Positions 13,601 to 22,443 of a stretch of 61,413 bases of DNA are shown piece by piece. Below the pieces are notes generated by a model, which saw only the letters and a list, made by a program, of their open reading frames with translations, ran no database searches and was not told the origin of the DNA. The stretch is from assembly GCF_020889685.1 (NCBI RefSeq), contig NZ_JACMYO010000016.1, positions 10,001 through 71,413 of the forward strand. The letters run 5' to 3'. The translations under genes and the position numbers were made by a program. Position 1 is the first letter of the stretch. Each line of letters begins with the position of its first letter. Origin of the DNA: Bradyrhizobium oropedii (lineage in GTDB: Bacteria > Pseudomonadota > Alphaproteobacteria > Rhizobiales > Xanthobacteraceae).

Positions 13601-15082
13601 ATGAAAGCCGGATATTCCATTCTGCTCTGCGCGATTGCGATCGGGCTTGCTGTCGTCTCCTACACCGCTTGCGCTCAAGGCCTTGTTGAGGAAATGAAAC
13701 TGGAAGCGGCGGGCGCCACAGCGGATGCGTCCTATCTTCTGGATGGGAAAGCGCAGCCGTCGATCCCGATCGGCTGGGCCGTGATGAGCCCAATGATCGC
13801 CGTCATCGACGACGATCAGTACGCTCCTATCTTCGCGCCTTGCAATCCCGCCGAGCCACTCCTGTATTGCGTTGAAATCCTGAAAAACGGCACGACGTTC
13901 TCAGAACCGCTGGACATGGGACACGCCTTCGTGCCGGCCGGCTTTCAGGCTGAACTCGCCTATCATCCCCCGCTGTTGTTCACAGATGGAACCAGGCTGC
14001 TCGTGGCATACTGGGTCCGTGCGAAGGACCATCGCTCCATCCTCCAGTTGCTCTCGCTCGATCCGAAGGCTTCAGGCATCGCCCCATGGGCCTTGCTATC
14101 GACATTCGAGAATCGTGGTGACGAGCTTCTTAGCTACCTTGGAGGAGCTATGGGGCCCGACGGCGAAATCGTTATCTCCGCATATGGGACCGGTGGACCT
14201 TCGAGGAGCCACCGGCTCGAAATAACAAAGATACTGCCGCCCTACACCGGGCCCTGGATGCCGAAGCAACTCATCGCCGAATATCCCTCACCAGCCTACG
14301 CACCAGAATATCCGCATGTCGCAATTCGCGACGATGGCAGCATCAGCATTTTGACCGTGCTCGCCAACTACACGCCGTGCCCGGAGACTCAAGTAACGTA
14401 TTCGGTCTACAAGAACGTCATCGCTTTCGATGGGCGTTATGGCGGATCTCTTGCCGCGAAATGGAGCGACGCGACGGCGGACACCGTAACCGACCCCGCA
14501 AACCACGGCGACAGCTGCCTGTTCGGGGCGGATCGTTATCCGCTGGCGCATTTTTGGGACAAGCAATCGCACGCAATCTATTCGATCGTACGCAGCGCGG
14601 ACCTCGACGCGGTCGATGCCACCAACAAGGTTGCGTCGAACGCACGCTTCTCACGAACATTCAAGCTCTATCGCGATGGCAGCCTGATCGTGCCCGACCT
14701 TGCGATCTACTTCTCACATTACTTTACCGACCCGCTGCATCCCTGCTACCGGCACGAAAGTGCCTGTCACATCCATGCGATGACGATGACCCGTCTCGAC
14801 AATGGAGAATTCGTCATTTTCGCCAACGCCCGCGACGATGACGCCGCCACGACCTATTCAAAGATCGGCGTCATTTGGTCGAAGGACCTTCAGACATTTT
14901 CCGAGCCGGTTTATCTGCCGACATCCTATGGTCCTGGATACAGCATATTCGTCGCACAACCGGACAAGAACGGCATGCATTCGGCGCGCAAGCTGCAATT
15001 CTTCAACGCGGGCAACACGTACAACCCAGCACAACTCAACTACAATCAGCGCCTCACGCTCTGGCGCTATTCCCTCGACTAG
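13601..15082 (+). CDS. Secreted beta-propeller-like protein of unknown function
   Basis: I do not recognise a named family. The 493-residue product starts at ATG 13601, giving a clean signal peptide (MKAGYSILLCAIAIGLAVVS, cleavage near ACAQ). The body is beta-rich, with repeated short strands and two similar segments, NGTTFSEP and DLQTFSEP, that resemble degenerate Asp-box/BNR turns of sialidase-like propellers. Several cysteines (CNPAEPLLYC, HPCYRHESACH) could form disulfides, as expected outside the cytoplasm. An upstream frame allows a start at 13523, but without a signal peptide. The coding sequence is visibly richer in A and T than its neighbours, suggesting transfer. It is convergent with the G8-domain gene. 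Confidence 0.75.
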   Translation: MKAGYSILLCAIAIGLAVVSYTACAQGLVEEMKLEAAGATADASYLLDGKAQPSIPIGWAVMSPMIAVIDDDQYAPIFAPCNPAEPLLYCVEILKNGTTFSEPLDMGHAFVPAGFQAELAYHPPLLFTDGTRLLVAYWVRAKDHRSILQLLSLDPKASGIAPWALLSTFENRGDELLSYLGGAMGPDGEIVISAYGTGGPSRSHRLEITKILPPYTGPWMPKQLIAEYPSPAYAPEYPHVAIRDDGSISILTVLANYTPCPETQVTYSVYKNVIAFDGRYGGSLAAKWSDATADTVTDPANHGDSCLFGADRYPLAHFWDKQSHAIYSIVRSADLDAVDATNKVASNARFSRTFKLYRDGSLIVPDLAIYFSHYFTDPLHPCYRHESACHIHAMTMTRLDNGEFVIFANARDDDAATTYSKIGVIWSKDLQTFSEPVYLPTSYGPGYSIFVAQPDKNGMHSARKLQFFNAGNTYNPAQLNYNQRLTLWRYSLD

Positions 15083-15143
15083 CGCCAGCGCTCTCCGGAG
15101 ACGCGCAGCGCGCGCCCGTATGGTTCCCACGCCTGGTTCAAGG

Positions 15144-17942
15144 TCATTGGACCTGAGGGAACATCGCGCGCACGTCTCGCTGCATCTCCGGATCGAAATC
15201 ACACTTCCCGCAATATTGCGCCTGCTTGTAGAACTCGTAGTTCCTTCCGCGCCTGACGGCCTGTTTCGTCACGGTGAGCGACAAGGGCAGCGATGTCATG
15301 TCCCCGGCAGGATCCGGAAACTTCACGTCGAGCGCGATATGGCCTTGCCCGTCGGGCCGCAGATCAGGGAAGTCCTGTATGAACGCCATTTCGGTCACGC
15401 GGTTTTCGACCACATCGGCGACGATTCCCTCGAGCCGGTAGCCGTAACGCACGTCGTCAGGGTGAATTTCCAGCTTGCGAAGCAAGGGATGCACGATCAG
15501 CTTTGGGCTGGTCTTCTTGACGAACACAAAATGGGGATGCTCAGGACCGGAAGCCGTGCCTGCGAACGTCCAGCGGCTTTTCGCAGTCTGGTCTTCCGTG
15601 TTTACGATATGCGATCCCGCCAAAGGATAGAGTTCGTTCGAGGGATTTTGCGCAAACTCCAGCTCCGTCGGTGTCGGCGCCAAATTGTCCGCATCGACCA
15701 AGGCCATTGTGGCGTTGCTGCGCGGCAGCGGCTTCGCATCGGCCGGCGCCAACTGACCGCCGAACGCGACGCCAAAGCGAGCCTTGATTTCCCCACTGGT
15801 CAACCCCTTGAGATCGGCTGGCCCGTTATCTGCAAAGGGGACGAAGTTTCCGTTCTGCGATCCAAAGTACAGCCGGAAACTTTTGCCGGCGGAATTGCTC
15901 CAGAAAATCCGGTCGTTTTCAAAGAGCATGGCGACGTCGCCATTCGCCGGCACGGCCAGATCCTTCAGATCGAAGTTCGTTGTCGCGCCCTCGGACGGAA
16001 CGTGGATGTTCTTGAGCGCAACCATGCGGAACGGACGATTCGCCGATTCGATCATGATGTTGGTACGATTGCGGAGGAACGCGCCATCGACCGTGTTGAT
16101 ACCGCGCCGCGGCAGCACCAATCCGTTGGGAAACCGCTCGGCCGAAACATTCTGGAAAGTAATGTTCTCGGTCTGGGAGTTTCCTCCGATCGCAAAATCG
16201 GTGTCCATGTGACGTTCGCCGCCATAGGCGTAGACGTTGCGGATCAGCGTGTCCCGGACGTAGGGAATGAAGAGCGCATGCCGGCTGACATTCCAAACCG
16301 TCACATCCTCGATGAGGCTCTGGGAAGGATGCGGCGCAAGCAGCTTGTGATTCCAGATCTCGACCCCGTCGGCCGAACCGGCCGCTTGGTTGCGCGCAAA
16401 GTACAAATCGACGTCCGACGTCGAAATGCGGCCTTGCGCATCGGCGTTGACGCGATTGTCGGTATTGCGCGCGTCGAAATAGGTACGGTTGTTTCCTTCC
16501 GCAAACGCATAGCCGAACACGACATACGCGCCCGCGGCGTGCCCAAACGCCCAGTTGTCCGTTACGCGGACACCGGCGCTTTGCATCCAGAAGCCGTGCC
16601 CCTGATGGCCATTGTCGAATATCCCCATTCGACTGACGAGCTCCTCGCCTGATCCGGTCGACCGGACTGCGAGATTCCCGCGAAAGGATCCAATCTCGGT
16701 GCCGTTCTCCGCAAAGAAATGCGAGCCGGCGATCTCGAACGTCACATTGTTCTCTGCCAGAAGATGACCACCATGGTTGACGATGCCATGCTTTGGACTC
16801 CCTCTCACGACGCTATTGCGCACCACATGCGGCGGGACATCGATGCGTGCGCCGGAGACGATGTGGAAATGAAGTGCGTATCGGCCGACAGTGTTATCGT
16901 CCGATCCGGCTATCAGGTTTCCGGCCTCATCGAGATCGGGCACGGTCTGGGCCCGCTTGGTGTCGGTACGGCCAAGATCCCGGAACTCGGCGCCGTCAAT
17001 CACCACACCTGTCTGCCGATGCAGGAACATGATGTGGCCTCGCGCCGATAACGGCGCCGCCGCCTCGGAGCTGACCCGGACATTCCTCGTCAGGTTACCG
17101 ACAGGAACGGATGTGCCGTCCGGTGTTAGATGCGTGTATTTGAGCACCCTATCGAGTACAATTCGCTCACCGTCGACGCTGACAACGACTGGCGTTTCGT
17201 CCTCATCATTCGAGTCGCTGGTCCCGGGTATGATCAATTCATCTCCGACTGACCAGTTCGACGGCCGCTGATCGAACTGGAATACCGCTACTCCCGCCAC
17301 GAGTTGGCTCTGCGGTATCTTCCACGCGGTCTTTTCGGCACCATGAATCCGGATGACGCCCATCGAAATGAGCCCGCCGGCCATGTCGAACGGATCACGC
17401 TTTCGGTCCCGGAACGTGCGAGCGGCAAAGGTCAGCTTTGCGACAACCGCCTTCGAGACCGGATGATCTTCGGTCCCCATTTCGAGTGCGCCTTCGGGCG
17501 TCACGACAATCGTTCCTACATTCACGGAGCTTGCGTGATCGGTGCTCCACGCGAGGGCTCCATCGACGCGGATCCAGTCGATGTTGGGCGTGACCTCCTT
17601 GTCGACCTTGACGGTCAGCCCGGATGGAATGCGGACCTTTGCGTTGGCGGCGGGCGGCTTCCCCCGTGCCCAGGTGGAGGGGGCACTCCAATCGCCCGAC
17701 GATACGGCGGTGTCCGTCTCCGAGCACAGGGCTACCAGATCGAGTGCCGCGGAATGCTCTCGATGGCGAGCAAGATCGGGCACGTGATCTGCCGCATGCC
17801 CGGACGCTTGCGTGTCGCAGGCTCCATGCGGCAGCGCCAGGTGTCCCGCTTGGTGCCCATCGGGGGTGGACATATTGGCGGCCCACAAGGCTGCGGACAG
17901 CGCAACAACGAGCAATAGCGCAACCGAGAAACCTGTTCGCAT
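15144..17942 (-). CDS. Secreted G8-domain protein with right-handed beta-helix
   Basis: A 932-residue exported protein. The signal peptide is about residues 1-22 (RTGFSVALLLVVALSAALWA). A G8 domain follows at about 75-200 (GDWSAPSTWARGKPPAANAK, then VRIPSGLTVKVDKEV and MGVIRIHGAEKTAW). The central part (about 250-680) has repeated Asn/Val/Gly strands typical of a parallel beta-helix. The C-terminus has a CxxC (YCGKC). G8 domains occur in animal CEMIP/TMEM2 hyaluronan-degrading proteins and in assorted bacterial proteins, so action on an extracellular polysaccharide is plausible but not shown. ATG 17942 with GGGGG just upstream is preferred over TTG 17957. Composition is less GC-rich than the chromosome around it. 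Confidence 0.82.
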   Translation of the reverse strand: MRTGFSVALLLVVALSAALWAANMSTPDGHQAGHLALPHGACDTQASGHAADHVPDLARHREHSAALDLVALCSETDTAVSSGDWSAPSTWARGKPPAANAKVRIPSGLTVKVDKEVTPNIDWIRVDGALAWSTDHASSVNVGTIVVTPEGALEMGTEDHPVSKAVVAKLTFAARTFRDRKRDPFDMAGGLISMGVIRIHGAEKTAWKIPQSQLVAGVAVFQFDQRPSNWSVGDELIIPGTSDSNDEDETPVVVSVDGERIVLDRVLKYTHLTPDGTSVPVGNLTRNVRVSSEAAAPLSARGHIMFLHRQTGVVIDGAEFRDLGRTDTKRAQTVPDLDEAGNLIAGSDDNTVGRYALHFHIVSGARIDVPPHVVRNSVVRGSPKHGIVNHGGHLLAENNVTFEIAGSHFFAENGTEIGSFRGNLAVRSTGSGEELVSRMGIFDNGHQGHGFWMQSAGVRVTDNWAFGHAAGAYVVFGYAFAEGNNRTYFDARNTDNRVNADAQGRISTSDVDLYFARNQAAGSADGVEIWNHKLLAPHPSQSLIEDVTVWNVSRHALFIPYVRDTLIRNVYAYGGERHMDTDFAIGGNSQTENITFQNVSAERFPNGLVLPRRGINTVDGAFLRNRTNIMIESANRPFRMVALKNIHVPSEGATTNFDLKDLAVPANGDVAMLFENDRIFWSNSAGKSFRLYFGSQNGNFVPFADNGPADLKGLTSGEIKARFGVAFGGQLAPADAKPLPRSNATMALVDADNLAPTPTELEFAQNPSNELYPLAGSHIVNTEDQTAKSRWTFAGTASGPEHPHFVFVKKTSPKLIVHPLLRKLEIHPDDVRYGYRLEGIVADVVENRVTEMAFIQDFPDLRPDGQGHIALDVKFPDPAGDMTSLPLSLTVTKQAVRRGRNYEFYKQAQYCGKCDFDPEMQRDVRAMFPQVQ

Positions 17943-18147
17943 TGTCACCCCCAGCAAGTGACCATCGCGCGTCAGCCCGCGATGACCACCATCAACCCAC
18001 CATTGATTCGATTATCTCTAATCAGCATGACGCATTTTTGCACGGCGAGCGCGAATGGGAAAGCTGCACACCGACAACCCATCCCTGTCATGGCCGACGA
18101 TCTGAATCGGCGGGGATTCCACGGATTTCGTTGAAGGATTGCAAAGA

Positions 18148-18207
18148 TTCAGCCGCGGCCTCTGGCCGGTGCGCGATCCGATGTCGCAGGTGGCGACGCC
18201 GGGTTGA
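18148..18207 (+). pseudogene. Remnant of an alpha/beta hydrolase 3' end (right direct repeat)
   Basis: A 20-residue open tail ending at TGA 18205-18207 reads GLWPVRDPMSQVATPG, matching the end of the hydrolase at 12605-13471 (AGRWPVRDPRSMVAA). The first 20 bp of the match (18162-18181) are identical to 13432-13451. No start codon or body of a gene precedes it; the islet genes lie there instead. It is either the original gene end displaced by insertion or a worn-down paralogue. Confidence 0.6.
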
Positions 18208-18222
18208 CGTGTCACACAGCTG

Positions 18223-18900
18223 TCACTTGGCCTTGTCGCTACCCTGCCCACCACGGCTGAGCAGGAACACGCCCTGCTCGCCGAACATGTTCCACACCCA
18301 CCAGGGCAAATTGAGCGGCACCGGGCGGCCGTAGAGATCGAGCGCCACCGCGCGCTCCATCTTGACGTTGATCTGCTCGCAGAGCTCCACGAAATCCTTG
18401 ATGGTGCAGAAATGGATGTTGGCGGTGTCGTACCAGCTCGCCGGCAGATTCTCGGTCCGCGGCATGTGGCCGCCGATCAGGAGCTGCAGCCGCATCTTCC
18501 AGAACCCGAAATTCGGGAACGAGACGATGGCGCGCTGGCCGATCCGCAGCAGGTTCTCCAGCACCACCTTGGGCTGCCGCGTGGCCTGCAAGGTCTGCGA
18601 CAGGATCACGTAGTCGAACGCATCATCGGGATAGTTGACGAGGTCGGTGTCGGCGTCGCCCTGCACCACTGCGAGCCCCTTGGCGACGCAGCCATTGACG
18701 CCCTCGCGCGACAGCTCGATGCCGCGGCCGTCGATGCCGCGGCTCTCCAAGAGCTGAAGCAATTCGCCATCGCCGCAGCCGACATCGAGTACGCGCGAGC
18801 TCGGCCGCACCATCTCGGCGACCAGAAGATGATCCCTGCGATAGCCGCCGGTCCGCTCCGGCGCGACGCCCGGCAAGGGCAATGTCTGCTGCATGCTCAT
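18223..18900 (-). CDS. metW: Methionine biosynthesis protein MetW
   Basis: A 225-residue class I SAM-dependent methyltransferase-like protein. Motif I is [14 protein letters not shown] (about 38-51). MetW is found next to MetX in alpha- and betaproteobacteria, and the pair is needed for homoserine acyl transfer in the methionine pathway. Its ATG overlaps the metX stop (ATGA, 18897-18900), so translation is coupled. It is under the SAM-II riboswitch upstream of metX. Confidence 0.95.
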   Translation of the reverse strand: MSMQQTLPLPGVAPERTGGYRRDHLLVAEMVRPSSRVLDVGCGDGELLQLLESRGIDGRGIELSREGVNGCVAKGLAVVQGDADTDLVNYPDDAFDYVILSQTLQATRQPKVVLENLLRIGQRAIVSFPNFGFWKMRLQLLIGGHMPRTENLPASWYDTANIHFCTIKDFVELCEQINVKMERAVALDLYGRPVPLNLPWWVWNMFGEQGVFLLSRGGQGSDKAK

Positions 18901-20102
18901 GACTGGCCGTCGTCCTTCAGTCCGCGTGCCTTGCCTGCGGCCAGCAGGAAGGCACGGGAGATTTCGAGGAATTCGGGCACGTCGAGCAGGAAGGCGTCGT
19001 GACCTCGATCGGTCTCGATCTCCGCGAACGACACCCGCGCACTCGACGCATTCAGCGCGTGCACCAGCGCGCGCGATTCCGAGGTCGGAAACAGCCAGTC
19101 GCTGGTGAACGACACCACGCAGAACCGCGTCTGGATGCCGGTGAACGCCTTCGCCAGCACGCCGTTGTGGTCGGCGGCGATGTCGAAATAGTCCATCGCG
19201 CGGGTCAGATAGAGATAGCTATTGGCGTCGAAGCGCTCGACAAAGGACGAGCCCTGATAGCGCAGGTAGCTCTCGACCTGGAAATCCGCATCGAACGAGA
19301 AGGTCGGCAGCTCGCGGTCCTGCATCCGCCGCCCGAACTTGCGATGCAGCGCGGCGTCCGAGAGGTAGGTGATGTGCGCGGCCATCCGCGCGACCGCCAA
19401 GCCGCGATGCGGATGGGTGTCCTCGTCGACATAACGGCCGCCACGCCAGTCCGGATCGGCCATGACAGCCTGGCGGCCGAGCTCGTGGAATGCGATGTTC
19501 TGCGCCGAGTGGCGCGTCGAGCAGGCGATCGCAAGCGTCGCGAACACGCGCTCGGGATAGGCCGCGGTCCATTGCAGCACCTGCATGCCGCCCATCGAAC
19601 CGCCGACCACGCAGAACAGCGTCGCGATACCGAGGCGATCGATCAGCATCGCCTGCGCGCGCACCATGTCGGGGATCGTGATGATCGGGAAATCCAACCC
19701 CCACATCTTGCCGGTCGCAGGGTTCAGCGACGCAGGGCCCGTCGAGCCCATGCAGCCGCCGATCACGTTGGAGCAGATGATGAAGTATTTGTCGGGATCG
19801 ATCGGCTTGCCGGCCCCGACCATGGTCTCCCACCAGCCGGGCTTGCCCGTGACGGGATGGATGTTGTTGACGTGCTGATCGCCGGTCAGCGCGTGGCAGA
19901 TCAGAATCGCGTTGGACCGGTCGGCATTGAGCTGGCCATAGGTCTGATAGGCGATCTGGAACGGTGCGAGATCGACGCCGCAATCGAGCTTCAGCGGCTG
20001 ATCCATGCCGAACTTCGCCACCAATGACGACGGATGATCGGCCTCATGGGCGCGATCATCGCTCTGGGTTTGCGGGCTCGGTATCGGACGCACGTTGCTC
20101 AT
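18897..20102 (-). CDS. metX: Homoserine O-acetyltransferase MetX
   Basis: A 401-residue alpha/beta-hydrolase-fold enzyme making O-acetyl (or O-succinyl) homoserine, the first committed step of methionine synthesis. The nucleophilic Ser lies in [12 protein letters not shown] (about 165); the catalytic Asp is in SDWLFP and the His in [10 protein letters not shown]. MetX-type enzymes in Proteobacteria may prefer succinyl-CoA, so the acyl donor is uncertain. First gene of metX-metW, about 160 nt downstream of the inferred transcription start and behind a riboswitch-terminator. Confidence 0.96.
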   Translation of the reverse strand: MSNVRPIPSPQTQSDDRAHEADHPSSLVAKFGMDQPLKLDCGVDLAPFQIAYQTYGQLNADRSNAILICHALTGDQHVNNIHPVTGKPGWWETMVGAGKPIDPDKYFIICSNVIGGCMGSTGPASLNPATGKMWGLDFPIITIPDMVRAQAMLIDRLGIATLFCVVGGSMGGMQVLQWTAAYPERVFATLAIACSTRHSAQNIAFHELGRQAVMADPDWRGGRYVDEDTHPHRGLAVARMAAHITYLSDAALHRKFGRRMQDRELPTFSFDADFQVESYLRYQGSSFVERFDANSYLYLTRAMDYFDIAADHNGVLAKAFTGIQTRFCVVSFTSDWLFPTSESRALVHALNASSARVSFAEIETDRGHDAFLLDVPEFLEISRAFLLAAGKARGLKDDGQS

Positions 20103-20153
20103 TTAGGCGACCCAGCCTCCGCGCGGGAGGGCTCGAACAGAAATCAGGCCAAT

Positions 20154-20186
20154 AAAAAACCCGGCCTGAACATAGGTTCGGCCGGG
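20154..20186 (-). terminator. Intrinsic terminator of the metX leader
   Basis: On the RNA strand CCCGGCCGAAC pairs with GTTCAGGCCGGG (one bulged A), followed by six U (20154-20159). The 5' arm CCCGGCC can instead pair with GGCCGGG just after the aptamer (about 20198-20206), forming an antiterminator. This is a classical transcriptional switch. Confidence 0.85.
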
Positions 20187-20201
20187 AGCTGATCTGTCCC
20201 C

Positions 20202-20258
20202 GGCCTGTTTAGCGAGTTGTTTAACGTGGCTGCAAGCCGGCCGGCTCAAATGACCACG
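20202..20258 (-). promoter_or_regulatory. SAM-II riboswitch aptamer
   Basis: The RNA strand reads CGTGG (20254-20258) TCATTTGAGCCGGCCGG, then CTTGCAGCCACG (P1 3' arm 20225-20229), TTAAACAA, and CGCTAAACAGGCC at the 3' end. P1, the conserved UUUG and UUGCA loop bases and the terminal GCUAAA match the SAM-II consensus found upstream of metA/metX in alphaproteobacteria. SAM binding should favour the downstream terminator, switching off metX-metW when SAM is plentiful. Confidence 0.9.
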
Positions 20259-20268
20259 GAGTGCAGCG

Positions 20269-20297
20269 AACCTAGTCCTCAGGCCCCCCGTCGTCAA
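20269..20297 (-). promoter_or_regulatory. metX promoter
   Basis: On the minus strand a -35 TTGACG (20292-20297) and a -10 TAGGTT (20269-20274) are separated by 17 bp. Transcription would start near 20262, a few bases before the SAM-II aptamer, as expected for a riboswitch leader. Confidence 0.6.
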
Positions 20298-20453
20298 GGC
20301 GGCCGGCGAACGTCCCCTTGCCGGGCCCCGATGGTTAACCGAATGCGCAAGGCACGGCTGCGACGTTTCTCTTTGCTTTCGCTGCCCGTCTTTCCTAATC
20401 AGGGACCCTGTCCGGCACGGCATCGGGCCGCCCGGACGACAAGGTTTTAGAGC

Positions 20454-21317
20454 ATGTCCAAGCCACCCCCGTCGCCGCCCTCGTTGCAGGAGCTGCGCAA
20501 GGAGATCGACGCGATCGACGAGCAGGTTCACCGCCTGCTGATGGCGCGCGGCGACATCATCGACCGCCTGATCCAGGTCAAGAAGACCCAGGAGGTCGGC
20601 TCCGCGTTCCGCCCGGCGCGCGAAGCCAGCATGATGCGCGAACTGGTGCAGCGTCATCGCGGCATCCTGCCGCTCGACACCATCGAGGGCATCTGGCGCG
20701 TCATCATCTCGACCTTCACCTATGTGCAGGCGCCGTTCGCCGTGCACGCCGATGTGTCCGTCGGCGAGTCGGCGATGCGCGACTCGGCGCGGTTTCACTT
20801 CGGCTTCGTGGTGCCCTACGTCTCGCATTTCAGCGCGCAGGCCGCGGTGGAGGCGGTGGCGAAATCGAAGGGCGACCTCGCACTGGTCTCCGCGATCGCG
20901 AGCCGCACGCCGTGGTGGAATGCGCTCGAGGCCGATGGCGCGCCGAAGATCATCGCGCGGCTGCCGTTTCTCGAACGCGCCGACCATCCCGCCGCGTTGC
21001 CGGTGTTCTTGGTCTCCCGCGTCGCTGACGATGCGATGGTGACCGAGGTCCAGATGTGGAGCGTCCGCGTTTCCGGCTGGAACGCCGATGTCGCCCGCGC
21101 GCTGGCGCCGCTCGCCGAGATCGTCGCGGTCCCCGACACCGCCTTCGACGGCGCGGCGCTGCTGGTCTCGGTCGCCGGTCAGGACCCGGAGAGCAAGGGC
21201 TTCGAGACCATCAAGCTCGCTCTGATCAAGGCCGGCGCCTCGGTGCGCTCTTCGGCCCTCGTCGGCAGCCACGCAACGCGCTATACGGTGCCCACCAACG
21301 GATCGGCCAGAAGCTAG
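20454..21317 (+). CDS. Chorismate mutase (AroQ type) with C-terminal extension
   Basis: A 287-residue protein. The N-terminal AroQ-type chorismate mutase domain (about 8-95; LQELRKEIDAIDEQVHRLLM, then IDRLIQVKKTQ and EGIWRVIIS) converts chorismate to prephenate. The roughly 190-residue C-terminal part is not a canonical ACT or complete prephenate dehydratase domain. It reads like a diverged PDT/periplasmic-binding fold (HFGFVVPYVSHFSAQAAVEAVA); I recall this architecture in Bradyrhizobium proteins annotated simply as chorismate mutase. First gene of a block with hisC and tyrC, which together make tyrosine/phenylalanine precursors. Confidence 0.88.
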   Translation: MSKPPPSPPSLQELRKEIDAIDEQVHRLLMARGDIIDRLIQVKKTQEVGSAFRPAREASMMRELVQRHRGILPLDTIEGIWRVIISTFTYVQAPFAVHADVSVGESAMRDSARFHFGFVVPYVSHFSAQAAVEAVAKSKGDLALVSAIASRTPWWNALEADGAPKIIARLPFLERADHPAALPVFLVSRVADDAMVTEVQMWSVRVSGWNADVARALAPLAEIVAVPDTAFDGAALLVSVAGQDPESKGFETIKLALIKAGASVRSSALVGSHATRYTVPTNGSARS

Positions 21318-21341
21318 CCGCCCCGTAATCCGGAGTTGATG

Positions 21342-22439
21342 ATGTCCCGCCCCGTGCCGAACCCCGGCATCCTCGATATTGCGCCCTACACGCCCGGCAA
21401 GAGCCCGGTGCCGGAACCGGGCCGCAAGGTGTTCAAGCTGTCCGCCAACGAGACGCCGTTCGGCCCGTCTCCGAAGGCGATCGCGGCCTACAAGGGCGCG
21501 GCTGACCATCTCGAGGACTATCCGGAGGGCACCTCGCGCGTGCTGCGCGAGGCGATCGGCCGCGCCTACGGGCTCGATCCCGACCGCATCATCTGCGGCG
21601 CCGGCTCCGACGAGATCCTCAATCTGCTGGCGCACACCTATCTCGCGCGCGGCGACGAGGCGATCTCGACCACCCACGGCTTCCTGGTCTACCCGATCGC
21701 CACCATGGCGAACGGCGCGAAGAACGTGATTGCCGCCGAGACCAACTTTACGGCCGATGTCGATGCCATCCTGAAGGTGGTGACGCCACGCACAAAACTG
21801 GTCTGGCTCGCCAATCCGAACAATCCGACCGGCACCTATATCCCGTTCGACGAGGTCAAGCGCCTGCGCGCCACCCTGCCCTCGCATGTGCTGCTGGTGC
21901 TCGACGCCGCCTATGCCGACTATGTCTCGCGCAACGACTACGAGCTCGGCATCGAGTTGGTCGCGACGACGGACAACACGGTGGTGACGCACACCTTCTC
22001 GAAGATCCACGGCCTTGCCGCGCTGCGGATCGGCTGGATGTTCGGGCCGGCGCATATCGTCGATGCCTGCAACCGGATCCGCGGCCCGTTCAACGTCACG
22101 ACACCGGCGATGCTGGCGGCGGTGGCGGCGATCGAGGACTCCGCACATGTGCAGATGTCGCGGACCCACACCGAACAGTGGCGCAACTGGCTGACCGAGG
22201 AGATCGGTAAGCTCGGGCTCAAGGTGACGCCAAGCGTCGCCAACTTCGTGCTGATCCACTTCCCGACCGACCAGGGCAAGACTGCGGCGGAAGCCGACGC
22301 CTATCTCACGCGGCGCGGCCTCGTGCTGCGCGCGCTCAACAATTACAAGCTGCCGCATGCGCTGCGCATGACCGTTGGCACCGAGGAAGCCAACCGCCTC
22401 GTGGTCGAGGGGCTGCGCGACTTCCTGGCCGGAAAGTGA
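21342..22439 (+). CDS. hisC: Histidinol-phosphate aminotransferase HisC
   Basis: A 365-residue class I/II PLP aminotransferase. The PLP lysine is Lys221 in [16 protein letters not shown]. The start at 21342 ([10 protein letters not shown]) is preferred because GGAG at 21332-21335 is then 6 nt upstream; ATG 21339 is adjacent. Its position between chorismate mutase and tyrC suggests it also transaminates phenylpyruvate or prephenate, a known dual role of HisC-like enzymes. TyrC follows 4 bp after the stop. Confidence 0.93.
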   Translation: MSRPVPNPGILDIAPYTPGKSPVPEPGRKVFKLSANETPFGPSPKAIAAYKGAADHLEDYPEGTSRVLREAIGRAYGLDPDRIICGAGSDEILNLLAHTYLARGDEAISTTHGFLVYPIATMANGAKNVIAAETNFTADVDAILKVVTPRTKLVWLANPNNPTGTYIPFDEVKRLRATLPSHVLLVLDAAYADYVSRNDYELGIELVATTDNTVVTHTFSKIHGLAALRIGWMFGPAHIVDACNRIRGPFNVTTPAMLAAVAAIEDSAHVQMSRTHTEQWRNWLTEEIGKLGLKVTPSVANFVLIHFPTDQGKTAAEADAYLTRRGLVLRALNNYKLPHALRMTVGTEEANRLVVEGLRDFLAGK

Positions 22440-22443
22440 CATC

